A stretch of DNA of 64,000 nucleotides, taken from contig NZ_FONX01000022.1 of the NCBI RefSeq assembly GCF_900113035.1, forward strand, positions 1 through 64,000, given 5' to 3'. The notes under the pieces are model-generated. The model saw nothing but the letters and a program-made list of their open reading frames with translations. It did no database searches and had not been told where the DNA came from. A program made the position numbers and the translations under genes. Below, one piece after another: positions 9,659 through 16,246 of the stretch. This stretch comes from Paracidovorax wautersii (GTDB taxonomy: Bacteria > Pseudomonadota > Gammaproteobacteria > Burkholderiales > Burkholderiaceae_C). Numbering within the stretch: position 1 is the stretch's first letter; the number at the start of each line of letters is the position of its first letter.

Positions 9659-9688
9659 GGAAAGGAAAGGAAAGGAAAGGAAAGGAAA
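9659..9688. repeat. Pentanucleotide tandem repeat, GGAAA x 6
   Basis: Six perfect GGAAA units sit in the predicted untranslated leader of the gltI-like gene, 33 nt upstream of its start codon, read as TTTCC on the minus strand. Such tracts can change copy number by slippage. Here that would alter leader length rather than the reading frame. Confidence 0.9.
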
Positions 9689-9730
9689 TCAAAGGCCGGC
9701 ACGGCCCCCGCACGATGCGGCGGTTCAGGC

Positions 9731-9796
9731 ACTGTAGGAAGGCGGAGGCGACTTGAACAATGCCTTCCGCGCGCCATGCCATGCCTGAAAGTTATG
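9731..9796 (-). promoter_or_regulatory. Mirror-image promoter module, left copy (drives gltI-like gene)
   Basis: Read on the minus strand: CATAAC (9796-9791), 5 nt, GGCATGG (9785-9779), 14 nt, GGCATTGTTCAAG (9764-9752) containing the -35 TTGTTC (9760-9755), an 18-nt spacer, and the -10 TACAGT (9736-9731). Every spacing equals that of the right-hand copy. Confidence 0.75.
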
Positions 9797-9870
9797 GCGG
9801 GGCACGGGCCATCCCTCAGCAAAGCAAGAGCCACGCCCGCGCACCTCGTGCAGGCTGCTTCGATCCGGTG

Positions 9871-9936
9871 CATAACCTGCCGGCATGGGCTGCGATCCGA
9901 TCGGCATTGTTCAAGCGGCGCGTGCGCTCCTACAGT
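9871..9936 (+). promoter_or_regulatory. Mirror-image promoter module, right copy (drives dadA-like gene)
   Basis: CATAAC (9871-9876), 5 nt, GGCATGG (9882-9888), 14 nt, GGCATTGTTCAAG (9903-9915) containing the -35 TTGTTC (9907-9912), an 18-nt spacer, and the -10 TACAGT (9931-9936). CATAAC-GGCATGG sits about 20 nt upstream of the -35 box and is a good candidate activator site. Confidence 0.75.
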
Positions 9937-9965
9937 CCCCGCCGATGGAACGAACCGGAATCGGA

Positions 9966-11210
9966 ATGGGCAAGCATGCATGTGTGATGGGCGCCGGCAT
10001 CGTCGGCCTGGCCACGGCCTATGCGCTGGAGCGGCGGGGCTGGCAGGTCACGGTGATCGACCAGGGGCCCGTGGGCGGCGGCGCCAGCGGCGGCAACGGC
10101 GCGCAGCTGAGCTACAGCTACGTGCAGCCGCTGGCCGACGCCTCGGTCTGGGGCCAGCTGCCCAAGCTGCTGCTCTCGCCGGATTCGCCGCTCAAGCTGC
10201 GCCCGCAGTGGAGCCTGCGCCAGTGGCGCTGGGGCGCGGCCTTTCTCGCGGCCTGCAATGCGGAGACCTCCAGGCGCACCACCGGCACGCTGCTGGAGCT
10301 GGCGGCGCGCAGTCGCCAGGCCTTCGAGCAGCTGCGCGAACGCGAGGGCCTGGACTGCGACTTCACGCGCACCGGCAAGCTGGTGGTGTACCGCTCGCGC
10401 CAAGCGCTGGCCGCCGGCGAGCGGCAGATGGCGCTGCAAAGCGCCTGGGGCTGCGAGCAGGAATCGGTTTCCGCCGCCCGTTGCGTGGAGCTGGAACCCG
10501 CCCTCGCCCACGATGCGGAGCACATCGCCGGCGCCATCCACACGCCGGGCGAATGCGCCGCCGACTGCCAGAAGGTCTGCGACGGCCTGCACGCCCTGCT
10601 GGCCGTACGCGGCGTGCGCTTTCTGCTGGGCGCGCAGGTGGCGGGCTTCACGCGCAGCGCGGATGGCGCCCTCTCCGCCGTGCGCGTGCGCTCCGGCATA
10701 CCGGAGAAGGAAACATCGCTGCCCGCCGACCAGTTCGTGCTGGCGCTGGGCAGCGCGAGTGCCGACTGGGCCGCGCGCCTGGGCCTCTACCTGCCGGTCT
10801 ATCCGCTCAAGGGCTACAGCATCACGGTGGATGCGCCCCCAGGCGCGGCCTGGGCGCCCCGGGTGAACGTGACCGACGCGGCCCGCAAGGTCGTCTTCGC
10901 CCGGCTGGGCGACCGCCTGCGCGTGGCCGGCATGGCCGAGCTGGTGGGCGACGACCGGAGCATCCCCGCGGACCGCATCGAACGCCTGCGCGCCACCGTG
11001 GCGGCCGTGCTGGGCCGGGAGCTGAACCGCGACGCGCTCCAGCTCCGCCCCTGGACCGGCATGCGCCCCGCCACGCCCACCGGCCTGCCCATCGTGGGCC
11101 GCCAGCCGGGCGGCCCGGGCAATCTGTGGCTGAACACCGGGCATGGCGCGCTGGGCTTCACGCTGTCGTTCGGCACGGCCGGGCAGCTCGCGCAGGCGAT
11201 GGGGCAGTAA
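9966..11210 (+). CDS. dadA: FAD-dependent D-amino-acid dehydrogenase
   Basis: A 414-residue DAO-family flavoprotein. The dinucleotide-binding motif MGAGIVGLATAYALERRG (residues 8-25) is followed by the acidic residue of VTVID. It then shows GASGGNGAQLS, RTGKLVVY, and the C-terminal RPWTGMRPATPTGLPIVG and LNTGHGALGFTLSFGTA, all typical of DadA. Such enzymes oxidise D-amino acids to keto acids and pass electrons to the membrane quinone pool. The ATG at 9966 lies about 23 nt after the predicted transcription start; an alternative ATG at 9945 would be almost leaderless. It shares a mirrored control region with the gltI-like and racemase genes, so co-regulation is likely. Its stop codon TAA overlaps the first base of a MITE-like element. 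Confidence 0.87.
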   Translation: MGKHACVMGAGIVGLATAYALERRGWQVTVIDQGPVGGGASGGNGAQLSYSYVQPLADASVWGQLPKLLLSPDSPLKLRPQWSLRQWRWGAAFLAACNAETSRRTTGTLLELAARSRQAFEQLREREGLDCDFTRTGKLVVYRSRQALAAGERQMALQSAWGCEQESVSAARCVELEPALAHDAEHIAGAIHTPGECAADCQKVCDGLHALLAVRGVRFLLGAQVAGFTRSADGALSAVRVRSGIPEKETSLPADQFVLALGSASADWAARLGLYLPVYPLKGYSITVDAPPGAAWAPRVNVTDAARKVVFARLGDRLRVAGMAELVGDDRSIPADRIERLRATVAAVLGRELNRDALQLRPWTGMRPATPTGLPIVGRQPGGPGNLWLNTGHGALGFTLSFGTAGQLAQAMGQ

Positions 11211-11480
11211 GAACGTGTTTACGATCTCGCAGGGGATCGCGTTGGAACGCAATCGGGATGAGTGGATGCCTCGGATGCGCCGCATGGACTCGTGCCCATG
11301 CAAGCAGCCGGGGCATCCAATCGCCCGATTGCGCTCCAACCCGAAGGGCAGCTACGTCGGCGGGCGGTCTGCGGCGTTGCGGCGCTTGTGGATAGCCGTG
11401 CTATCCACTGCGCACCGCGCCTTGCATCCCATCCCGCCGACATAGCTGCGCGACCCCTGGGAGATCGTAAACACGTTCTA
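11210..11480. repeat. MITE-like multi-hairpin element with 19-bp terminal inverted repeats
   Basis: The outer inverted repeats are AGAACGTGTTTACGATCTC (11210-11228) and GAGATCGTAAACACGTTCT (11462-11480), extended by CAGGGG/CCCCTG. Inside are two further long palindromes. One pairs 11241-11270 with 11312-11340 (GTTGGA-CGCAATCGGG arms). The other pairs GCTACGTCGGCGGG (11351-11364) with 11432-11445 and has a perfect inner GTGGATAGC/GCTATCCAC hairpin at 11388-11408. No transposase or other convincing frame is present, so it is non-autonomous. It begins at the last base of the upstream stop codon. The tips reappear, joined, at 57966-57983. No clear target duplication is seen. Confidence 0.75.
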
Positions 11481-11513
11481 AGGCAGCCTTCGACTGCGCC
11501 TCGCCGGGGCGGC

Positions 11514-12419
11514 TCAGCGACCGAGCGTCGCCAGGATGGCGTCGCGCATGCAGCGCACCATCGCATCGGCCAGCAGCGACGCCGGCCGGTTCGGCATGCG
11601 CAGCGCCTTCACGGGCACGGCGATGTGCGGCTGCAGCTCCAGCACGTCCACGCGCGCCCGGTCGGCGGAGGCGGCGGTGCAGGCATCCACCAGCGCCACG
11701 CCCAGGCCATGGTGGGCCAGGGCCAGCGCCGCGTGGTAGGTCTGCACCGTGATCGTGGACTGCAGCCCGACCTCCGCCTCGCGGCAGGCATGGTTCAGCA
11801 AGGTGCCCAGCGGGTCGTTGAGCCCCAGCCGCACCACCGGCACCTGCGCCAGATCGGCCAACTGCACGGAACCCGCGGCCACGAGAGCGGCGTCGAGCAG
11901 GCCGCGCGGCGCGGCGCAGACCATGTGGCCTTCGGCCAGCGTTTCCTGCTCCAGCGAGGGGTGGGACAGCGCCGAGAAGACGAAGCCCACGTCGGCCTCC
12001 TGCAGCACCAGCGCGGAAACGATCTGCGGCGAATGCAGCGATTCGATGGTCACCCGCACGCCGGGATGCAGCTCGCGGAAGGCCCGCAGCGCGCGGGGCA
12101 TCACCTCATGGCTCAGCGCCAGCACGCTGAGGATGTGCAGCTCGCCCTCGCGCTGCTGGCCGCGCAGGCTGCCCGCCAGGCGCTGCACCTCGTCAAGCTG
12201 GTTGAAGAGCCGCTCGATGTGCGGATAGAGCGTCTGCGCCTCGCGCGTGGGCACCAGCCGGCCCTTGTGGCGATGGAAGAGCGCGAAGCCCAGCTGCAGT
12301 TCGGCGTGCGAGAGGATGCGGCTGACCGCCGGCTGCGTGACGTTGATGAGCCGCGCCGCGGCGCTCACGCTGCCGGTGAGCATGACGGCGTTGAAGACTT
12401 CGATGTGGCGCAGGCGCAT
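11514..12419 (-). CDS. LysR-family transcriptional regulator (NocR/OccR-like)
   Basis: A 301-residue LysR regulator. The winged helix-turn-helix occupies about residues 1-60 (LRHIEVFNAVMLTGSVSAAA then NVTQPAVSRIL), followed by a periplasmic-binding-protein-like effector domain from about 90. The N-terminus MRLRHIEVFNAVM resembles the group that controls opine and arginine-type amino-acid use, but the effector cannot be named. It stands just beyond the MITE-like element from the amino-acid module, and it is a reasonable candidate regulator of the mirrored gltI/dadA promoters; this is inference from position. The ATG at 12419 directly precedes the HTH. The gene runs in the same direction as the Bug gene upstream, 97 nt away. 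Confidence 0.88.
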   Translation of the reverse strand: MRLRHIEVFNAVMLTGSVSAAARLINVTQPAVSRILSHAELQLGFALFHRHKGRLVPTREAQTLYPHIERLFNQLDEVQRLAGSLRGQQREGELHILSVLALSHEVMPRALRAFRELHPGVRVTIESLHSPQIVSALVLQEADVGFVFSALSHPSLEQETLAEGHMVCAAPRGLLDAALVAAGSVQLADLAQVPVVRLGLNDPLGTLLNHACREAEVGLQSTITVQTYHAALALAHHGLGVALVDACTAASADRARVDVLELQPHIAVPVKALRMPNRPASLLADAMVRCMRDAILATLGR

Positions 12420-12516
12420 GGAGGGGGCGATGCCGGCAGGCGGCGGAGACCGGATGCACCGATGGTATGCGCGGCGGGGCGCGGCAGGCACGGCAGGCCG
12501 CGCCCGGCCCGCTCGC

Positions 12517-13494
12517 TCAATCCAGCTGGATGTTCAGGTTCTTGATGAGCGCCTGCATCCGGCGCGCCTCCGACTGGATCACGCGGTCGAACTGCTCGGG
12601 CGTGCCGGCCACCACTTCGGAGCCGATCTCCTGCCACCGGGCCTTGAAGGCCGGGTCCGCGAAGATGGCGTTCAGCTCGGCGTTGAGGCGGTTGATGATG
12701 GGCCGGGGCGTGCCGGCCGCCACCGAGATGCCGTGCCAGGCGTAGTAGTCGAAGTCGGGGTAGCCCAGCTCGCTGATCGCGGGCACGCCCGGCAGCAGCG
12801 GCGTGCGCGCCTTGGTGGTGACGGCCAGCGGCCGCAGCTTGCCCGACTTGATGTGCGGCAGCGAGCTGCCCAGGATGTCGAACATGCTGGTGATCTGCCC
12901 GCCCATCAGATCGACCAGCGCGGGGCCGGCGCCCTTGTAGGGCACGTGCGAGATGTCGATCTTGGCCTGGGCCTTGAACAGCTCGGCGCCCAGGTGCTGG
13001 GGCGAGCCGTTGCTGGCCGAGCCGAAGGTGGCGCGGTTGGCCGGGTCCTTGGCGAAGGCCACGTACTCCTGGAAGCTGCGGATGGGGCTCTTGTCCGACA
13101 CCTCCAGCACCAGCGGGAAGCGCGAGATCTGCATCACCGGCGCCAGGTCCTTGAGCGGATCGAAGCCCAGCTTGGCATAGAGGAACTGGTTGGCCGCCAG
13201 GTTGCCGCTGGCCGCCAGCAGCAGCGTGTAGCCGTCGGGCTTGCCCTTGGCGACCTGGCCGGTGCCGATGTTGCCGCCCGCGCCCGCCTTGTTGTCCACG
13301 ATGACCGGCACTTTGAGCCGCTGGGCCAGCGGCGTGGCGATGAGGCGCGCCATCAGGTCGGTGGGCCCGCCGGGCGGATAGGGCACGACGAAGGTGATCG
13401 CGCGGCTGGGCCAGGCATCGGGCTGCGCCTGCACGGCGGCGGGCAGGGCCAGCGCCAGCGCGGCGGCGGCGAGGAAGGTGCGGGTGGTCATCAT
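12517..13494 (-). CDS. Bug-family (TctC) tripartite tricarboxylate transporter binding protein
   Basis: A 325-residue periplasmic binding protein. A Sec signal (TTRTFLAAAALALALPAA, cleavage after VQAQ) precedes the Bug-family signature WPSRAITFVVPYPPGGPTD, VIVDNKAGAGGNIGTG and ISHVPYKGAGPAL. These proteins are hugely expanded in Comamonadaceae and Bordetella and bind carboxylates. Very often no TctA/TctB membrane genes are adjacent, as here. The start ATG at 13494 has a GGAGA site at correct spacing; the adjacent ATG at 13491 is possible. It is downstream of a carboxymuconolactone decarboxylase-like gene on the same strand, so both may belong to one uptake-and-catabolism unit controlled by the divergent LysR gene. 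Ligand unknown. Confidence 0.9.
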   Translation of the reverse strand: MMTTRTFLAAAALALALPAAVQAQPDAWPSRAITFVVPYPPGGPTDLMARLIATPLAQRLKVPVIVDNKAGAGGNIGTGQVAKGKPDGYTLLLAASGNLAANQFLYAKLGFDPLKDLAPVMQISRFPLVLEVSDKSPIRSFQEYVAFAKDPANRATFGSASNGSPQHLGAELFKAQAKIDISHVPYKGAGPALVDLMGGQITSMFDILGSSLPHIKSGKLRPLAVTTKARTPLLPGVPAISELGYPDFDYYAWHGISVAAGTPRPIINRLNAELNAIFADPAFKARWQEIGSEVVAGTPEQFDRVIQSEARRMQALIKNLNIQLD

Positions 13495-13582
13495 GGTGCT
13501 TGTCTCCGTTGTGGTTCGTTCTTCTCTGGGCATCGCTGCCGCATTCGTGCGCGGTCAGGCCTTGTTGCTCGATACCTGTCTG

Positions 13583-14143
13583 TCAGTGCGCGCCGGGGGC
13601 TGCACCGTGAGTTGCGTCCTTGTGCGCGTCGTCGCTGTGGATCTGCAGGGCTTCGAGGAAGCGCGAAACCATGTTGTAGGCCGCCACGGTGGCCGTGATC
13701 TCGACCACCTGGGGCGATTCGTAGAGCGCGGCGACGGCCGCGAACACCGCGTCGGGCACCTGCACCTGGCGCGTCATGGCGTCGGTGTAGGCCAGCACGG
13801 CGCGCTGCTCGGCGCTGAAAAGCCCGCAGGCCTGCCAGTCGGCCAGCGCGTCGAGCTGGGCCTGGGTGATGCCTTCGCGCAGGGCGATGGGCGCATGCTG
13901 GTCGGCCTCGTAGGGCGCGTTGTTCAGCTGGGCCACGCGCATGATGATGAGTTCGCGCAGCGAGCCGGGCAGCGAGCTCTTGTGGCGCACGGCCGTGAGG
14001 TAGTTCAGCCAGCCCTCGGCGAAGGGCGGGCTGTGCAGCAGCATCTGGTAGAGATGCAGGACGCTGCCGCGCTCGGCGGCGATGCGCTCGGCCAGGGGGC
14101 GCACGCCATCGGCGGTGCAGTCGGCATAGGGGATTCGGGCCAC
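13583..14143 (-). CDS. Carboxymuconolactone decarboxylase family protein
   Basis: A 186-residue all-helical CMD/AhpD-fold protein. The conserved RELIIMRVAQLNNAPYEADQ region (about residues 65-84) lies where peroxidatic members carry a CxxC; here the motif is NNAPYE with no cysteine pair. A thiol-peroxidase role is therefore unlikely, and a decarboxylase-like or unknown role is more plausible. It is divergent from a LysR regulator with 132 nt between starts, the classic arrangement for LysR control of a catabolic gene, and lies 88 nt upstream of the Bug gene on the same strand. The substrate cannot be predicted. The start ATG at 14143 is the first codon of the conserved fold. Confidence 0.85.
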   Translation of the reverse strand: MARIPYADCTADGVRPLAERIAAERGSVLHLYQMLLHSPPFAEGWLNYLTAVRHKSSLPGSLRELIIMRVAQLNNAPYEADQHAPIALREGITQAQLDALADWQACGLFSAEQRAVLAYTDAMTRQVQVPDAVFAAVAALYESPQVVEITATVAAYNMVSRFLEALQIHSDDAHKDATHGAAPGAH

Positions 14144-14275
14144 GGGTTCACTCCAGTTGCATGGGGCGCCGCGCCCTGGCGGGGCGGGCGGGCGCCGGCG
14201 GTTCGTGGACTCATCCTAGGCCGCTGCGATATATTTTTGAAATTCTTTGCATCTATCGATTTATCAGGCCAGGGA
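14144..14275. promoter_or_regulatory. LysR/CMD divergent control region
   Basis: The 132-nt interval has a locally A/T-rich core at about 14230-14265 (ATATATTTTTGAAATTC, then ATCTATCGATTTATCA), unlike the surrounding GC-rich sequence. It is the expected site of overlapping promoters and LysR T-N11-A boxes. No single operator can be named confidently. Confidence 0.45.
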
Positions 14276-15229
14276 ATGAATATCTCACCCAAGCAGCTGC
14301 GCATGTTCCTGGCGCTGTCGGAATCGCTGAACTTCAGCAAGACCGCCGAAAAGCTCTTCATCACCCAGCCCTCGCTCAGCAAGGCGATCCAGGACCTCGA
14401 AGCCGAGCTGGGCCTGCCGCTCTTCGAACGCACCACGCGCAGCGTGCGGCTGACGCCGGGCGGCGCGCGCATGGCGGTGCTGGCGCGCTCGGTGGTGGGC
14501 GAACTGGACGCGGGCCTGCAGCGCATGCAGTCCTCGGCCGAGCGCGAGGCGCAGCAGCTCGCCATCGCCGCCTGGCCGTCGCTGGCCTATGCGGTGCTGC
14601 CCGAGGTCTGCGCCGCGCTGGAGCGGCAGTTCCGCGCGCCGCAGCTGGCGGTGCACGACTGCGCCAACAGCGCCTGCATCCAGCGCCTGCTGGACCATCA
14701 GGCCGACTTCGCGCTGGCCTCGGTCGCGCCCTCGCACCCCGACCTGCATTACGAGGAGCTGCTGCGCGACCGCTTCGTGCTGCTGTCCAGCGGCAAGTGG
14801 CGCCGTCAGGTGGCCGCGCGCATCCGGCTCGAAGAGCTGCTGGCCCTGCCCCTCATCACGCTGACCGATGCCAGCACCGCCATGCGCTACATGAGCGCGG
14901 CCTACCTGCAGCGCGGCATCGAATACCGCCCGCGCATGCAGGTGGACCAGGTCGCCACCGTGGCGGGCCTGGTGAAGAAGGAAGTGGGCGTGGCCGTGCT
15001 GCCCTATCTGGGCGTGCTGCCTATCCTGGGCGGCATGCGCGGGGTGCAGATCTCGGAGATCACCGACGGCCCGCTGCGCTCGGTGGGCGTCGTCACGCGC
15101 CGGCTGGGCCAGCCCAGCGCGATCGCCGCCGCCGCCATGCAGGAGGTGGCGGCCGTGAGCCGCGCCCTGATGGCCCAGCACCCCGAATGGCTGCTGCCGC
15201 CCTCGCCCAGGCGCAACAAGGCCGGCTGA
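14276..15229 (+). CDS. LysR-family transcriptional regulator
   Basis: A 317-residue LysR protein. The HTH domain at residues 1-60 (SPKQLRMFLALSESLNFSKT, then ITQPSLSKAIQDLE) is textbook. The effector domain runs from about 90 to 300 and includes VGVAVLPYLGVLPI near residue 240. The start ATG at 14276 follows an AGGGA ribosome-binding site. Divergent from the carboxymuconolactone decarboxylase-like gene, it most likely autoregulates and activates that gene and the Bug gene behind it in response to the imported carboxylate; the inducer is not identifiable. The C-terminal tail is Pro/Arg-rich and variable. Confidence 0.9.
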   Translation: MNISPKQLRMFLALSESLNFSKTAEKLFITQPSLSKAIQDLEAELGLPLFERTTRSVRLTPGGARMAVLARSVVGELDAGLQRMQSSAEREAQQLAIAAWPSLAYAVLPEVCAALERQFRAPQLAVHDCANSACIQRLLDHQADFALASVAPSHPDLHYEELLRDRFVLLSSGKWRRQVAARIRLEELLALPLITLTDASTAMRYMSAAYLQRGIEYRPRMQVDQVATVAGLVKKEVGVAVLPYLGVLPILGGMRGVQISEITDGPLRSVGVVTRRLGQPSAIAAAAMQEVAAVSRALMAQHPEWLLPPSPRRNKAG

Positions 15230-15236
15230 AAGCCGG

Positions 15237-16130
15237 TCAGGCGCCCGTGTTCGATGCGCTGGCGGCCAGCTTGTCCTGCGTGCGGGTGTCGAAATCGCTG
15301 GCGTCGTGCCGCTCCAGCAGCTGGCTGGCGAGGTCGCCCCGCACCCGGTTGACCATGCGCCCGCGCTGCACGGCGGGGCGCTGGCCCACCTGATCGGCCC
15401 AGCGCAGCACATGGGTGTATTCCTGCACCTGCAGGAATTCGCCCGCGTCGTAGGCCTCGCCCTTGACCATCAGGCCATACCAGGGCCAGATCGCCATGTC
15501 GGCCACCGTGTATTCGTCGCCCGCCACGTACTCCGTCACGGCCAGGCGCTGGTTCAGCACATCCAGCTGGCGCTTGGCTTCCATCGCGTAGCGGTCGATG
15601 GCGTATTCGATCTTGACCGGCGCATAGGCATAGAAATGGCCGAAGCCTCCGCCCAGGAAGGGCGCGCTGCCCATCTGCCAGAACAGCCACGACAGGCACT
15701 CCGCCCGCGCCGCGCCGTCCTTGGGCAGGAAGGCGCCGAACTTCTCGGCCAGGTACATCAGGATGGCGCCGGACTCGAACACGCGCACGGGGTGGGCCGG
15801 GTCGGTGCGGTCCTGCAGCGCGGGAATCTTGGAGTTGGGGTTGATGCCCACGAACCCGCTGCCGAACTGGTCCCCATCGCCGATGCGGATCAGCCAGGCG
15901 TCGTACTCCGCCCCGCTGTGGCCCAGCGCCAGCAGCTCTTCCAGCATCACCGTCACCTTCACGCCATTGGGCGTGCCCATCGAATAGAGCTGCAGCGGGT
16001 GCTTGCCCACCGGCAGCTCTTTATCGTGCGTGGCCCCGGCGACGGGCCGGTTGATGCTGGCGAACTGGCCGCCGTTTTCCTTGTGCCATTGCCAGATGGC
16101 GGGAGGGGTGTAGGGGGTGGTGTCGGACAT
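15237..16130 (-). CDS. yghU: YghU-type glutathione S-transferase / disulfide-bond oxidoreductase
   Basis: A 297-residue GST of the YghU (nu) class. The extended N-terminus (WQWHKENGGQFASINRPVAG, about 13-32) precedes the thioredoxin-fold domain, with LYSMGTPNGVKVTVMLEEL near 48-66, NPNSKIPAL and FESGAILMYLAEKFG, then an all-alpha domain with VADMAIWPWYG. Family members bind two glutathione molecules and reduce disulfide-bonded substrates or organic peroxides in the cytoplasm. Length and domain order match E. coli YghU closely. It is convergent with the LysR gene, ends 7 nt apart, and stands apart from polA by 116 nt. No regulatory site was recognised. Confidence 0.93.
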   Translation of the reverse strand: MSDTTPYTPPAIWQWHKENGGQFASINRPVAGATHDKELPVGKHPLQLYSMGTPNGVKVTVMLEELLALGHSGAEYDAWLIRIGDGDQFGSGFVGINPNSKIPALQDRTDPAHPVRVFESGAILMYLAEKFGAFLPKDGAARAECLSWLFWQMGSAPFLGGGFGHFYAYAPVKIEYAIDRYAMEAKRQLDVLNQRLAVTEYVAGDEYTVADMAIWPWYGLMVKGEAYDAGEFLQVQEYTHVLRWADQVGQRPAVQRGRMVNRVRGDLASQLLERHDASDFDTRTQDKLAASASNTGA

Positions 16131-16246
16131 GGGGATTCCAGGCAGAGGGGACGGAGGCTGGCGGGCCGCCAGCGTTTGCCGGATGAGTTTAGCGACGGGG
16201 CTTTCGGGCTGCAGGGCGAGGGCCAAGGCCCCTGCAGCCCCTCTGG

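Noticed and set aside
9659-9688. Direct repeats as a CRISPR array
   Set aside because: Units are 5 nt and contiguous with no spacers; no cas gene or array occurs in the window.
13583-14143. AhpD-type peroxidase
   Set aside because: The CxxC needed for peroxidase activity is absent from the conserved helix.
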